This document shows, one piece after another, positions 9,875 to 20,039 of a stretch of 64,000 bases of DNA. The notes below the pieces were generated by a model. The model saw only the letters and a program-made list of their open reading frames with translations. It searched no databases and was not told the origin of the DNA. Position 1 is the first letter of the stretch. The number at the start of each line of letters is the position of its first letter. Origin of the DNA: Legionella qingyii (GTDB taxonomy: Bacteria; Pseudomonadota; Gammaproteobacteria; Legionellales; Legionellaceae); the NCBI RefSeq assembly GCF_003184185.1, contig NZ_QHJG01000008.1, positions 185,775 to 249,774 on the forward strand, in the 5' to 3' direction. The translations under genes and the position numbers were made by a program.

Positions 9875-10119
9875 TTTTTTCTCACCGCAAAAAAAAGGCG
9901 ATAATATAATAATGTTTATTATTAGTCACTCATTTTGCGATTTAAAAGTCCTCATAGTCCATTTACAGTCCTTAAACCCAGCTCTCGCACTAATACAGCG
10001 CTACATTTGCTTCGCTTTTATTATGCCAATCTGAGTATTGGTTACTTATTATCTTTAACTGGTTATTGGGCATAATCAACATTCTAAGTTAGAATAAAAC
10101 TTTAAACACTATTCATGAA

Positions 10120-11097
10120 ATGAAAAAAACTTTAAAGCGGGTAATAGGTTTATACTGCTGCATTTCTTTAAAACTATATGCAGTTAGTTTTCCTCAAAAA
10201 TCGATTAGTTACTCTACCGGGATCGGCGCACCAATAACTACCGCAACCGCTGATACCCTGGATAAAGGTGAAATAGGTATCAGTCAAAGACTAGAATATT
10301 ACCCCAGTATCCCTCTTTCTGATACCACCCTTTTGCAGCATCCTTTAACCGAAAGCCAACAGTCTAACTTTGCGAATTATATTCTGGCATTTTATGGACT
10401 TGAAAAAAATATAACCATTGGCGCCAGCCTACCTTATGTGCTTAACTCCTCTATCTCTGCTGTTAATTTCAATGAAGAAACAAATATTGGAAACATTATT
10501 GATTTAGGAAGTTCTTCTGGAATAGGTGATACCAACTTCTTCTCTATGTGGCGATTGTTGGATGAGGATAAGTATCCCACCTCACTGGCTATACTTTCTG
10601 GAATTAATGCCCCAACGGGTAAAACCACAGCAAGAGATAACTATGGAATACTATTTTCCGCATCGGATCAACCAGGGAGTGGTGCCTGGACTCCATTTGC
10701 AGGAATTATTGTTTCCAAAAAATTTAACAACTTTTCTTTAAGTACAAATTTAATTTACACTCAAAGTACCGAGGGTACACAGCAGACAACCATAGGCTCA
10801 CTATTTGATTATAATTTTGCGACTGTTATAGAGCTTTATAAAAGTGAACAGGATAAATTACACATTGATGGAATTATAGAGCTTAATGGCGAATACGCCG
10901 CAAAAGATCATATCGCAGGGCTAACAGATCCAAACAGTGGTGGAAATAGTATTTTTATATTACCGGGCTTAAGAGTAAATATACATAAGGATGTTTCCTT
11001 TTATTTGGGTGCTAATATCCCATTAATACAACACTACTTCGGAACGCAAGTAAACAGTGCATATGGGCTCACTGGCGGTATCGATCTCAGTATCTAA
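10120..11097 (+). CDS. Outer-membrane beta-barrel protein (phenol MetA-pathway-like family)
   Basis: The 325-residue protein has a signal peptide (MKKTLKRVIGLYCCISLKLYA). The mature part alternates hydrophobic and polar residues in short strands separated by Gly/Asn turns, with features seen in the transporter-like Phenol_MetA_deg family: DKGEIGISQRLEYYP near the N-terminus, GIGDTNFFSMWRLL in the middle, and LPGLRVNIHKDVSFYLGANI near the C-terminus. It is predicted to be an outer-membrane barrel. Family naming is moderate; substrate is unknown. The start lacks a strong ribosome-binding site. Confidence 0.65.
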   Translation: MKKTLKRVIGLYCCISLKLYAVSFPQKSISYSTGIGAPITTATADTLDKGEIGISQRLEYYPSIPLSDTTLLQHPLTESQQSNFANYILAFYGLEKNITIGASLPYVLNSSISAVNFNEETNIGNIIDLGSSSGIGDTNFFSMWRLLDEDKYPTSLAILSGINAPTGKTTARDNYGILFSASDQPGSGAWTPFAGIIVSKKFNNFSLSTNLIYTQSTEGTQQTTIGSLFDYNFATVIELYKSEQDKLHIDGIIELNGEYAAKDHIAGLTDPNSGGNSIFILPGLRVNIHKDVSFYLGANIPLIQHYFGTQVNSAYGLTGGIDLSI

Positions 11098-11245
11098 AGC
11101 TTTTGAGGCCGTTCAAATTCAGACAAAGCATCAGAAAACATTGGTTTAGGTATTTTTAGATTCGGCTGCGTATGAGAGAAGCTATTTTGAGACAGAGAGC
11201 CCCTGATAACCTTCCTTGGTGCGGGAAATATGCTATAAATTAAGA

Positions 11246-12313
11246 TTATATACAAGGAGGATAATATTTATCGTTCGTATCCTGTGTTTCTTCTTTTTTG
11301 GGAGCTTTATCAAGATAATGTTGTTTCACTTGTTTTGAAAAGAAGCCTATCTCAGCTTTTGCTGCTTTTTCATTCCAAGTTTCGTTCAGAACCTCCGACT
11401 CTTTTTTCTCGCATTGGTGTCGAACACGGTATAGCTCATCTGGATCCGAAACAGGATCCACATCAGCTAGTGCTTCCAATGAGTCTCTTTCTATCTGATC
11501 TAGTTTTATCTTTCTTACCTCACCACAAATACTTATGACCGCTTCAGGATGATGTTGGAAACCGATGGTGTAATATTTCCCTGTCTTTTTTTCAACACTT
11601 TCAACTAATCCATCAAATTTATTACGTCCTGTAACTCGAAGACTGTTATTATCTTGATTCTCCTCTACATGTTGATGATGAAGACAAGTAACATTATATT
11701 CTATATTACTCTTATCTTTATGTTTGAGTTTAGAATGTAACGCATTATACAATTGGCTTCCTTCTGCAACGACTACTTTATTATTAAAGGTAGCATCTTG
11801 GGTTTCTTTATAAACGGTATCAAAATGCTCATAATGAAGTTCATGCTGCTCAGCATCTTCGGGTATGTCAGTTACTTTATAACCATGATAATGTCCAACT
11901 GTTTGTTGTCCACGACATATACCTAAAAGAGGGATATCTCGACTCTCGGCTAATTTTGTAAGTTCTCCTTCAAATTTCTTACGCGGATCACTATCATCAT
12001 GTACTGGAACATTGGGCCCCCCTGGTAAATAGATACCATCTATCCTACCGTTAAAAGCGGGATGACCTAATCCTTCCTGGGGTGTAACTGGAATAACATC
12101 AAATCCTTTACCTTTTAGATAATCAATCAAAAGGTCGCAATAGATTGTACCTCCCTCGCTATCATAAAGTATGATAATTTTTGGCTTTTCTTCCGAATGC
12201 TTTAATTGTTCTTTTTCATCCTTATTTAAAGTGTATTCGAATTTTGGCTTCTCTTTGTTTGTATTTTTTGTGGAGCCAAGATTGGATAAATATTCTGTAA
12301 ATTTCTGAAACAT
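11246..12313 (-). CDS. Class I glutamine amidotransferase-like protein (peptidase C26), copy 1
   Basis: About 355 residues. ATG 12313 is chosen because AAGG lies 9 bp upstream and the start then matches the neighbouring paralog; an upstream in-frame extension to 12538 looks non-coding. Key motifs are IDGIYLPGGPNVPV, LGICRGQQTVGH with the nucleophile Cys, and TIGFQHHPEA with His and Glu of the triad. Peptidase C26/PuuD proteins hydrolyse gamma-glutamyl bonds. The C-terminal 80 residues beyond the catalytic core are charged and shared with the paralog (AAKAE, FF, KQVK). Tandem duplication with the 12849-13907 gene is clear. Confidence 0.8.
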   Translation of the reverse strand: MFQKFTEYLSNLGSTKNTNKEKPKFEYTLNKDEKEQLKHSEEKPKIIILYDSEGGTIYCDLLIDYLKGKGFDVIPVTPQEGLGHPAFNGRIDGIYLPGGPNVPVHDDSDPRKKFEGELTKLAESRDIPLLGICRGQQTVGHYHGYKVTDIPEDAEQHELHYEHFDTVYKETQDATFNNKVVVAEGSQLYNALHSKLKHKDKSNIEYNVTCLHHQHVEENQDNNSLRVTGRNKFDGLVESVEKKTGKYYTIGFQHHPEAVISICGEVRKIKLDQIERDSLEALADVDPVSDPDELYRVRHQCEKKESEVLNETWNEKAAKAEIGFFSKQVKQHYLDKAPKKEETQDTNDKYYPPCI

Positions 12314-12848
12314 AATAGCGTACCTTAATTCATAATTTAGACAACAAATCATATTTGCTCGCCTAATATACAGATTGTACTCCTTGAATATTAAGTAACT
12401 ATTATTAGCGCATATTATTTTTATTAAATATTTATAAATTCGGTATTTGCTCATTTTGTGCAGTACTCCCAACAAGATGGATGCCCTCCTTGATGCACTG
12501 GAACAATTTATATGGGAAGAATCTACGAGACTATGCAATGAGTGCAGATTACTTCAATACGGATTGGTATTATTTGAACAGCATCAATTTGAAAATTTTT
12601 TTCGTAAAATTTACCAGGAAAGGTCTCTTACGTTTTTGTAGCTTCAGTAAACCATTGCTTTGAGTTTGCCTCGATCGCGTCTTCCCCTCGCGCAAGACAT
12701 TTAAGTGGCGTGATGATGCCTTTCGAGGAAAGAGGATTGGGAAAAAGAAATATCATGAATAGTTATAGATGATGTGCTGTGGAGTTGCCTGCTACAGTTC
12801 GCTCTTTGCCTTCCTTGGCTTATAAGAGGAATATGGTAGTAATGAGAT
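12314..12848. other. Intergenic region between the tandem amidotransferase-like genes
   Basis: About 535 bp. It holds the upstream region of copy 1. A plus-strand frame at 12480-12641 encodes a plausible helical peptide (EQFIWEESTRL, LFEQHQFENFF) without a start or ribosome-binding site; it may be a gene remnant but I cannot support it. Confidence 0.3.
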
Positions 12849-13907
12849 TTAGATCCAGAGAGTATGATATACACTTGAATCTCCATCACCAGGTTGTTTT
12901 TCTTTTTGCTTCGACTCTTGTTCAAGAAAGTGTTTTTTAACTTGCTTAGTAAAAAAACGCATCTCTGCCTTGGCAGCTCTTTCATCTATTGATTCTGAAC
13001 GAGCGTTCCTTAGTTTTTGAGCAAATGTAATTTCTGTTTCTAAAGCTATCTCGGGATCAAAATAATTCGCTGTATATCGGCCTTCTTCAGCTTCTTTTTC
13101 CGCCTGGATAATTTTTTCTTCTCTTGCACTCTCAAAAGAATGTATAAGTACTTCTGGATGATGTTGCACACCAAATGAATAATATTTCCCCGTTTTTATT
13201 TCAATGCTTTCGATTGTATTATCAAATTTATTACGACCTGTTATTTGTACATCACTATGACTTGAATTATCCAGTATATGTTGATGATGAAGGCAGGTAA
13301 CCGAATACACCATAGGCCCATCCTTATCCTTAAATTCACTCTGTAATACGGCATACAATTGACTTCCTTTTTCAACAACAACTGTATTATTTACATCTGG
13401 ATTACTCGCGTTATTCTCACCAGCATAATGCGTCTCATAATCTGACAAATCCTTTACCTCCAAACTATTATGATGCCCAATAGCTTGCTCACCGCGACAT
13501 ATCCCCATAAGAGGAATATCCTGAGTGCGTGCCAGTCGTGTCAGTTGGCCTTCAAACTTCGTACGCGGATCATTATCATCGTCAACAGGGATATCTGAAC
13601 CACCAGGCAAATAAATACCGTCAATAGAATTACTTGTAAATGTAGGATGATTTAATCCTTCATCTGGAGAAACCCTGATTACGTCTAATCCATCATTTTC
13701 AAAATGCTGAATTGCCAGGTCAGCATTCTTTGAACCATTATTTTCATCATAAAGGGCAACAATTTTTGGTTTAACTTCTGAATTCCTTAGCTGTTTCTTT
13801 TCATCAGCATTTAATTCATATAGGAAATTCGATTGTTCTTCATTATTGGTTTCAGAACGGGTTTCTGAAAATAAAGCACTAAATGGTGACCAACTTCGTG
13901 AAAACAT
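12849..13907 (-). CDS. Class I glutamine amidotransferase-like protein (peptidase C26), copy 2
   Basis: This 352-residue paralog of the next gene downstream shares a charged N-terminus (YELNADEKKQLRNSE), IDGIYLPGGSDIPV, MGICRGEQAIGHHN (nucleophile Cys), CLHHQHI and SFGVQHHPEVL (His, Glu), and the C-terminal AAKAEMRFFTKQVKKHF segment. The catalytic triad is intact in both copies. The likely reaction is hydrolysis of gamma-glutamyl amides. The added N- and C-terminal regions are not typical of housekeeping PuuD. The two copies are diverged, so the duplication is not recent. Confidence 0.8.
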   Translation of the reverse strand: MFSRSWSPFSALFSETRSETNNEEQSNFLYELNADEKKQLRNSEVKPKIVALYDENNGSKNADLAIQHFENDGLDVIRVSPDEGLNHPTFTSNSIDGIYLPGGSDIPVDDDNDPRTKFEGQLTRLARTQDIPLMGICRGEQAIGHHNSLEVKDLSDYETHYAGENNASNPDVNNTVVVEKGSQLYAVLQSEFKDKDGPMVYSVTCLHHQHILDNSSHSDVQITGRNKFDNTIESIEIKTGKYYSFGVQHHPEVLIHSFESAREEKIIQAEKEAEEGRYTANYFDPEIALETEITFAQKLRNARSESIDERAAKAEMRFFTKQVKKHFLEQESKQKEKQPGDGDSSVYHTLWI

Positions 13908-14124
13908 AATACACCCTCTCCATGAAATACAATTATTTTTGCAGGATAGATATTAACACACATAGGTAATACCCACATGAGGCCAGGCATTGAATTTTAA
14001 ATTTAAAAACTAGTATGATGATTTTTTAACTATTTTACTTGCGTTCTTTTGAGGATCATTTTTTTTCAACATCTCAGTAATAAAATCATCAGAAATTGGA
14101 TGGCAGTGAATCGAAGGAAAATCA

Positions 14125-14403
14125 ATGAAAAAACATCCATGGTTTAATATCCTCTATTCGATTAGGCACCCGATTGCTATTTTTTGTACAATAGTTGGTT
14201 TTTTTATCATTCAGCACGTTGCATTACTGTTATATATCAAACCCTATCAACCACTTGATATCTTAAAACTAAGTCAGATGTTATGGCATTCAAACAGTTT
14301 ATTTTTACAAATGATTTTGATATTTAATATATTTATTAAACCACTGTTCATTTATTTCTTTGTGATTTTTTTATTTTATTGCTTTAAAAATAAGAATCTA
14401 TAA
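14125..14403 (+). CDS. Small membrane protein, unknown
   Basis: The 92-residue protein is mostly hydrophobic, with segments at about 17-38 (IAIFCTIVGFFIIQHVALLL) and 58-86 (LQMILIFNIFIKPLFIYFF) and a basic C-terminus (KNKNL). AAGGA precedes the ATG by 6 bp. It is predicted to be an inner-membrane protein with two or three helices. No family is recognised. Confidence 0.5.
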   Translation: MKKHPWFNILYSIRHPIAIFCTIVGFFIIQHVALLLYIKPYQPLDILKLSQMLWHSNSLFLQMILIFNIFIKPLFIYFFVIFLFYCFKNKNL

Positions 14404-14513
14404 AATTTCTTATTCTTTTGTTCTTTAAAATCAAAAGGCGTTATTTGAGATAACTTCGAATCATGGGGAAGTAACAACCGCTCAAGACAGTTGCTCCCTT
14501 TCACTACCATTTT

Positions 14514-14699
14514 TTAGCTCGGTAATTTACGGAAGCTTACTGCGATACGATTCCAGCTATTGATAGTAATAATTGCCATTGTAAGATCAATGATCTCCTT
14601 TTCACCGAAACATGTTAAAACTTCATTATAAATATCATCAGGAAACTCTCCAATTCTATAATTTATAGCATATCCAATCCCGTGAAGTGCGCGCCTCAT
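14514..14699 (-). pseudogene. Remnant of a carboxymuconolactone decarboxylase/AhpD-family gene
   Basis: The frame encodes only the C-terminal part of an AhpD-like protein: FPDDIYNEVLTCF, EKEIIDLTMAIITINSWNR and IAVSFRKLPS match the usual end of these proteins of about 145 residues. The catalytic CxxC region that should lie upstream is missing, and no matching frame is seen in 14700-14830. It is therefore a truncated, probably dead copy. Confidence 0.7.
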
Positions 14700-14846
14700 G
14701 CACAGAAGATAAATAAATACCTACATCTAGACTATTCATAATTATCATCATTTCAAGAAAAACTAAGATTAGGTTCCTCACTTATTCTTGCTATAAAGCA
14801 CATAAAAAAATAAAGTAGTACTCTATTCTTGTTCAGGGAAAATTAC

Positions 14847-15905
14847 ATGAATTTACTTAATCGCTATTCAAGCAAAAAAACAAAACGTTTATCTCTATTT
14901 TTTATTCTGTTCTTTTCTAAAAGCCTATTTGCCAACGACACTGCCTTGGGAGGAAATGGATCGTTACCTATCCCTGTTTCGCAGCCTGATATTAAGATGG
15001 TTAAAGAAGTTATAATAATAACAGGTAAGAAATTAAATACTTCAGAATGGGATGGCTCCTGGCACTACAGCTGTGATTTTCAATTTAAAAATACTTTAAA
15101 CAAAAAAATCGAAGTAGCTATGGGCTTCCCTTTTCCAGTAAATAATGGAATGAGTGCAATTGCCCTTCCCCAAGGCCAAAAAACCAGTGAAGGAAAAGCG
15201 CTGGTTTATAACTTCCAAGTTCGAGTTGATAATACGTCTGTTGCTTCCCATAAAGAGAAAATCGCCCCTAATGAGGATAAAGGCTTATACTATAATGATG
15301 CTTATGTATGGGACACTACGTTCCCGGCGTTAGCAACCGTTTCCATTCATCATGATTATGAAACGGGTGCAACTTATGATGTGATGGGTTTTCACTGGGT
15401 TTCGTATGTACTCAAAACCGGGGCACTATGGCATGATAATACCATTGGCCACACCCAATTAGAGGTCATTCCCAACACCCCCACACGTTTATGTTCCGAG
15501 GTAGATCCCAAATCAGAATATCTTAGGCCTAAACCTGCTGGCATAAAGATTATGGGTAATGGCAAAGACAGAAAATATGTATGGAATTTGTCTCATTTTC
15601 AACCTAAAGTTGATTTGCAACTTTGTTTATATACCCCGAAAAGTTATGTTCGCCACACTATGATTTATCCCGTGTTAAATTCAGATAATCCCATTAACTC
15701 TTTATCAAAATTAAGTGCCAAAGAATTACAGATTCTCCGTAATACGGTTTATGCCCAATACGGCCGGCGATTCAACTCCCCCGACTTGCAAAACTACTTC
15801 AAAAAGCAATGGTGGTATGAACCTAATCCTGATTATTCAGATAACATGTTAACTAAAGAAGATAAAAAATTATTATCATTAATTAATCAATTGAATAAAC
15901 AATAA
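14847..15905 (+). CDS. Secreted DUF4424-like protein with C-terminal YARHG domain
   Basis: About 352 residues. ATG 14847 is chosen because CAGGGA lies 8 bp upstream; the in-frame TTG at 14829 is less likely. A basic N-terminus and hydrophobic stretch (RLSLFFILFFSKSLFA) form a signal peptide. The central part (about 30-270) resembles DUF4424-type beta-rich domains, with SWHYSCDFQFKNTLNKKIEV and MGFPFP. The C-terminal 65 residues match a YARHG domain: LSAKELQILRNTVYAQYGRRF and the KQWWYEPNPDYS segment. It is probably a periplasmic or surface protein. Role unknown. Confidence 0.7.
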   Translation: MNLLNRYSSKKTKRLSLFFILFFSKSLFANDTALGGNGSLPIPVSQPDIKMVKEVIIITGKKLNTSEWDGSWHYSCDFQFKNTLNKKIEVAMGFPFPVNNGMSAIALPQGQKTSEGKALVYNFQVRVDNTSVASHKEKIAPNEDKGLYYNDAYVWDTTFPALATVSIHHDYETGATYDVMGFHWVSYVLKTGALWHDNTIGHTQLEVIPNTPTRLCSEVDPKSEYLRPKPAGIKIMGNGKDRKYVWNLSHFQPKVDLQLCLYTPKSYVRHTMIYPVLNSDNPINSLSKLSAKELQILRNTVYAQYGRRFNSPDLQNYFKKQWWYEPNPDYSDNMLTKEDKKLLSLINQLNKQ

Positions 15906-15996
15906 ACTGAACATCAGAGCGTAATGTATGGGGTTGAGACATGAGGAGATAATCCTATAGATACCTTAGCCCCAAACTTAATACCCGCAATATTCA

Positions 15997-17361
15997 TTAC
16001 CTTTTTTTACCATATCGCTCTTCTCCATCTTCCTCGGAGCGTCCATGTTTTTTAGATTGATTTGAAATAGGCTCTTTTATACCGCTCTTATTTTGAAAAA
16101 ATTCCATCCAACCTGTATAAGTACCAGGTTTTTGTGGGGATGATATTTTCAGCAGTACACTTGGTCCCCACATTAAAGATATATAGCGCTCATCAGAGAG
16201 CATTGCTAATTCATCGACTGTAAATGGAGTGTTACCGCCCACCTCTCCATAACTTTCAGCCATTATAGAAAAATACTCCATACAACGTTCATATATTCTT
16301 TCATTCGAAATATCAACCTCTGAATAATGAGGCAATTTTTCTGCCTTTGCCATCTTTACTTTGGAGCGTAAAACCATTTCATATGCAGCTTTGTAATGAC
16401 TGTCCAGCATATACGTTTGAAGATGAGGTAATCCAAGCTCCTTACCAAAACATAGTAACAGGGAATTGAAAACAAAAGGTGAGCGACAACTAAAACTAAA
16501 TTGCTTTGAATCTAATGGCGCATTGGAAGAATGTTGAGAATCCTCTACAGAGTCTAACCCCATTTCCCAAAGACTTTGACCATTGTTTGCTTTAACTGAA
16601 ACCAGAATATGTAACAATTGAACAAAATTAAGCTTCTGTTCTGATTTAATATTTAAATCAATATCGCCCTTTTCTACCGCGTGGGCAAATGCTTCAAGCA
16701 ATAGTCGATGAGTATAAGAACCATGTAAAAGAACACGATTGACTTGCTTATTTTCATTAAAAAGTTGACCGCTTGAAACAATGCGATCCGCTATCATGCT
16801 ACTAACAAAACCAATAAACTTAACGATAAATCCATTTTTATTTACATCACGCAAACCCTCGCGTTCTAATAATAACGTATCCAGCATCCTTCCCTTTTTC
16901 AAAGGTTGATAGTCAGGTGGAGGAGCTCCAGGTATGTAGTTTCCTCTTCCTGCAATTAAATAAGTAGGAAGTGAATTTTGTTGTGAGGGTACAATTTGAT
17001 TTTCTTCCATTGATTTTCCCAGCACCTCATCTAAATCTTTAAGGTGATGTGCAACGTTTAACGGATCATAAGCAAAACTTATTAGTTGATTAGCAATGTT
17101 TGCTATTTCATCAGGAGTTAAATCATTTAATAAAAATTCGGGGATTTTTAAATCATCGGCTTTGACAAGAGGAGGAGGTGCCTTTGATGCTTGAATCGTG
17201 ATCTGCTCATTATCGACCGTGAAATTTGGCTCTAGCGCACATTTATCAAAAAAATCCGCGCTCTTATACGTAGGATCTTGAGTTAATTTCTTTACCTGCC
17301 TGGTAACAGTAACACCAGTTGATTGGGTTATCGGCAAATCATTCTCATCGCGACTAAGCAT
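15997..17361 (-). CDS. Unknown protein, effector candidate
   Basis: The 454-residue soluble protein has no signal peptide or membrane segment. GAGG precedes the ATG by 7 bp. I recognise no domain. Features seen include a Pro-rich stretch (GAPPPDYQPLKKGR, about residue 150), a central helical region, and a very hydrophilic C-terminus (KKHGRSEEDGEERYGKKR) with a short acidic patch of the kind found in Dot/Icm substrates. It lies next to an ankyrin membrane protein on the same strand, separated by about 130 bp. Effector status is inference. Confidence 0.6.
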   Translation of the reverse strand: MLSRDENDLPITQSTGVTVTRQVKKLTQDPTYKSADFFDKCALEPNFTVDNEQITIQASKAPPPLVKADDLKIPEFLLNDLTPDEIANIANQLISFAYDPLNVAHHLKDLDEVLGKSMEENQIVPSQQNSLPTYLIAGRGNYIPGAPPPDYQPLKKGRMLDTLLLEREGLRDVNKNGFIVKFIGFVSSMIADRIVSSGQLFNENKQVNRVLLHGSYTHRLLLEAFAHAVEKGDIDLNIKSEQKLNFVQLLHILVSVKANNGQSLWEMGLDSVEDSQHSSNAPLDSKQFSFSCRSPFVFNSLLLCFGKELGLPHLQTYMLDSHYKAAYEMVLRSKVKMAKAEKLPHYSEVDISNERIYERCMEYFSIMAESYGEVGGNTPFTVDELAMLSDERYISLMWGPSVLLKISSPQKPGTYTGWMEFFQNKSGIKEPISNQSKKHGRSEEDGEERYGKKR

Positions 17362-17492
17362 TTATTACCTCAATAATTAATTGCGAGTTACACCATTAAT
17401 TATAGGAGATGATTTAAGAAAATGATTTTAAAATACTACGGTTGATCTCGTAAAAACCAACCAGAAGCTAAAGAGCATTGCCCTATACCCAG

Positions 17493-19031
17493 CTATAAAA
17501 CTTTGTTGCTTAAATCAGAAGGTTCACCCAAAGCGTAAAGCTCAGGTAAACTCCTAGTTTTCATGAGGCCATGACTACTGAGTTGCTCAGTTTCTATAGA
17601 ACAAATCTCTCCTGGTTTATGGCCATGAGTATATCTATTGGATAGATATTTGGGAGCTGTTTTTTTCTGATCTACTTTTTTTTCACCCATTGATTCTTTG
17701 GGTTTTTGGGGTGTCTCCAGTAAACGATTAATGTCATCAAGAACCATATCTGAGCCATGAACTAGATCTTGTTGTTCTTTATAAATATTGTACTGCAACT
17801 TATGAATAGAGGCTCTATGCTCCCCAAAAATCATATAGCCTTGTTTTCTGGTTTCATAATGATAATAAGCAAGGGCTCCGGCCAGTATTAATCCTACACC
17901 TAAAGCAACACCGATGCCGATTGGACCAGCAGAAATGATAAGGGCAGCCAAGCTGGTACCAAGAATTTCGGCGCCCACTGCCAAGCCCAGCCCCATAATA
18001 CCCAAGGCTCCTGAGTATGTGCATAAAAAACTACCAGCAGAACTTAATGCAACAAGTATTTTATCATTCCTCGTTACATAATCAGCCGCATTTTTTTCAT
18101 CGCCTTTAACAAGTGTAGGTTTTTGTATGGTCTTGGTTAATTCTTCCTTCATCAACGCCAGTTCTTTTTTTTCTTCAGAAGTTAACGACTGTTGAGAGGC
18201 AAGTTTTGCTATTCTTTTTCTAATTCCCTGCAGAAAAGCCAGTTCCGCTTGTAATTCTTCCAATTCACGAATAGCATTTCTTTCTGATTGATTTTTCTTA
18301 TAATTAGCATACATGATCATGCTAAATCCTATAATGGAAATAATGGCAAACGCAATATTCAAGCCCGAAGCCACCGCAGCACTGGCTCCAGCCAATAATC
18401 CGGTATAGGCAAACGATTCAGTTAATTCTGCTAGAGATGCAGAAGGGCAAAACGTTTCTAACAATGCAGCCCAAAGACTTTTACTCTGCAAACTGCCTAT
18501 GTGTTTTTGCCGCCGGATCAAAGCTTGATCAATATGGCTTTTTGCATAGCCAGGTGCAGATTCAAGTAGCAGAAGTTTTTTATAAATCAGGTCATCTTTT
18601 AAATTGGCCGCAATAACAAGCGGTATTTCACCTTTATTATTTGGCACATTAAGCAGGGTTATTGCTTCACGCTGAGAAGCCTTAAGTGTTGCTACTTTAA
18701 CGCTACGATCTTTATCGATCCATTTTTCTTTTCTTTTTCTGTCTTTTGCTGCTGGTGAAATTCCAAGCATTTCATTGACTATATTAAAATAGCCTTGTTG
18801 TACTGCAAGGTGTAATGCACTGTTCCCTTCCCTGTTTTTCAGAGAAATATCCGCACCGTGCGCAAGTAAGTGTTTTACGAAATACAAAGAACCGTTCTCC
18901 ACCGCAATATGGAGTAGCGTATTGCCTTGCTCATCAACCTCGTTGAGACGTTCCTTGCTATATGATCCAATATTTTGCTTAAAAACTTCCTTGTTGTTGT
19001 TCAAAAGAACTTTTTTCATCGACTCAATCAT
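17493..19031 (-). CDS. Ankyrin-repeat protein with two large hydrophobic regions
   Basis: The 512-residue protein starts with two clear ankyrin repeats (about 36-100: GNTLLHIAVENGSLYFVKHL, GNSALHLAVQQGYFNIV) and a degenerate third (NVPNKGEIPLVIAANLKDD). Two hydrophobic blocks follow, at about 210-245 (GLNIAFAIISIIGFSMIMY) and 330-390 (GAEILGTSLAALIISAGPIG and neighbours), separated by a charged coiled coil (ELEELQAELAFLQGIRKRI). The C-terminus is polar. Ankyrin plus membrane hairpins fits a host-membrane-inserted effector, which is inference. There is no signal peptide. Confidence 0.78.
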   Translation of the reverse strand: MIESMKKVLLNNNKEVFKQNIGSYSKERLNEVDEQGNTLLHIAVENGSLYFVKHLLAHGADISLKNREGNSALHLAVQQGYFNIVNEMLGISPAAKDRKRKEKWIDKDRSVKVATLKASQREAITLLNVPNNKGEIPLVIAANLKDDLIYKKLLLLESAPGYAKSHIDQALIRRQKHIGSLQSKSLWAALLETFCPSASLAELTESFAYTGLLAGASAAVASGLNIAFAIISIIGFSMIMYANYKKNQSERNAIRELEELQAELAFLQGIRKRIAKLASQQSLTSEEKKELALMKEELTKTIQKPTLVKGDEKNAADYVTRNDKILVALSSAGSFLCTYSGALGIMGLGLAVGAEILGTSLAALIISAGPIGIGVALGVGLILAGALAYYHYETRKQGYMIFGEHRASIHKLQYNIYKEQQDLVHGSDMVLDDINRLLETPQKPKESMGEKKVDQKKTAPKYLSNRYTHGHKPGEICSIETEQLSSHGLMKTRSLPELYALGEPSDLSNKVL

Positions 19032-19316
19032 GTTGATTTTCCAGATTAAAAAATGAATGAGTCATTATAACAAGAAAAAGTTAAGTAAAGATTATAGGCA
19101 TCCAATATGACTTAATTAGATGTATGTACATAATATTGGACTTTATAAATCATCGGCTTTGATTTGGAAGAAAAGAAGAATCCTCCTTCTAAACATACCA
19201 ATTCCTGTTCTGTTAGTTAATGCAAGTTCAACAGAAGGAGTAGACAGCAATTCATTATGCATTTATAAAAATTAGCTTTAAAAGATGCATAGACTTCAGG
19301 TAGTGGAGCCCAATGG

Positions 19317-19916
19317 TCAAGCTTCCTTAGAATACTCAAAAGAAATTTTTTCCAAAATTTCCTCAATGGGTAAGCCCATAACATTGTAATAGGAACCTTT
19401 TATTTCTTTAACAAATGTATCACGTACTGTCTGAATGCCATACCCCCCAGCTTTATCGAAAGGATCTCCTGAATCAATATAATTTAGAATTTGCTGCTCT
19501 GTAAGTTTGTGAAAAGTAATATGCGTTGTTACATAGTTAATGCACCACTTTTGTTCTGGTAAAAAAATCAGAGTATAACCAGTATAGACTTCATGGGATT
19601 TGCCACTAAGCATACGTAACATTCTATACGCGTCTTCATAATCTCGGGGTTTTTCTAAAATATGATTTTGATAAGCCACTGTAGTGTCTGCCGCCAAAAT
19701 GAAATCCGCAGTATCTACTGCTGACTGTACCAAAATAGTGTGAGCTTTTTCTTGAGCCAACCGAGTTACATAGTCCTTAGCCCCTTCATCTTGTTGTAAA
19801 ATTTCTTCAATATCAGCAGGCATGGCCACGGCATTCAACCCGTGCTCTTGCAATATTTGTAACCGTCTTGGGGATGCACTGGCTAGAATGACTTTTAATT
19901 GATGGTTTAATTTCAT
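19317..19916 (-). CDS. maf: Maf-family nucleoside triphosphate pyrophosphatase (YhdE type)
   Basis: The 199-residue protein has the Maf signature LASASPRRLQIL, ILAADTTV (catalytic Asp), EKPRDYEDAYRMLRMLSG and the C-terminal DKAGGYGIQTVRDTFVKEI then GSYYNVMGLP. GYGIQ with GSYYNVMGLP points to the dTTP/UTP pyrophosphatase branch rather than YceF. These enzymes hydrolyse non-canonical or excess NTPs to NMP and pyrophosphate in the cytoplasm. Length is normal. Confidence 0.92.
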   Translation of the reverse strand: MKLNHQLKVILASASPRRLQILQEHGLNAVAMPADIEEILQQDEGAKDYVTRLAQEKAHTILVQSAVDTADFILAADTTVAYQNHILEKPRDYEDAYRMLRMLSGKSHEVYTGYTLIFLPEQKWCINYVTTHITFHKLTEQQILNYIDSGDPFDKAGGYGIQTVRDTFVKEIKGSYYNVMGLPIEEILEKISFEYSKEA

Positions 19917-20039
19917 AAAAATAATCGCTTGATGTTTATAATACGATAGATAAATTCTACAACTTTTTTAAAAAGAAACTAAAAACAGGATAATTTACTG
20001 AAATTACTATAAATTTGCGCGCACATAATACCAATCATT

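Noticed and set aside
12314..12538. N-terminal extension of the first amidotransferase-like protein
   Set aside because: The extension does not match the paralog, and a good ribosome-binding site fits ATG 12313.
12447..12641. Plus-strand frame with a helical, protein-like sequence
   Set aside because: It starts with TTG, has no ribosome-binding site, and no family is recognised; it is mentioned only as possible debris.
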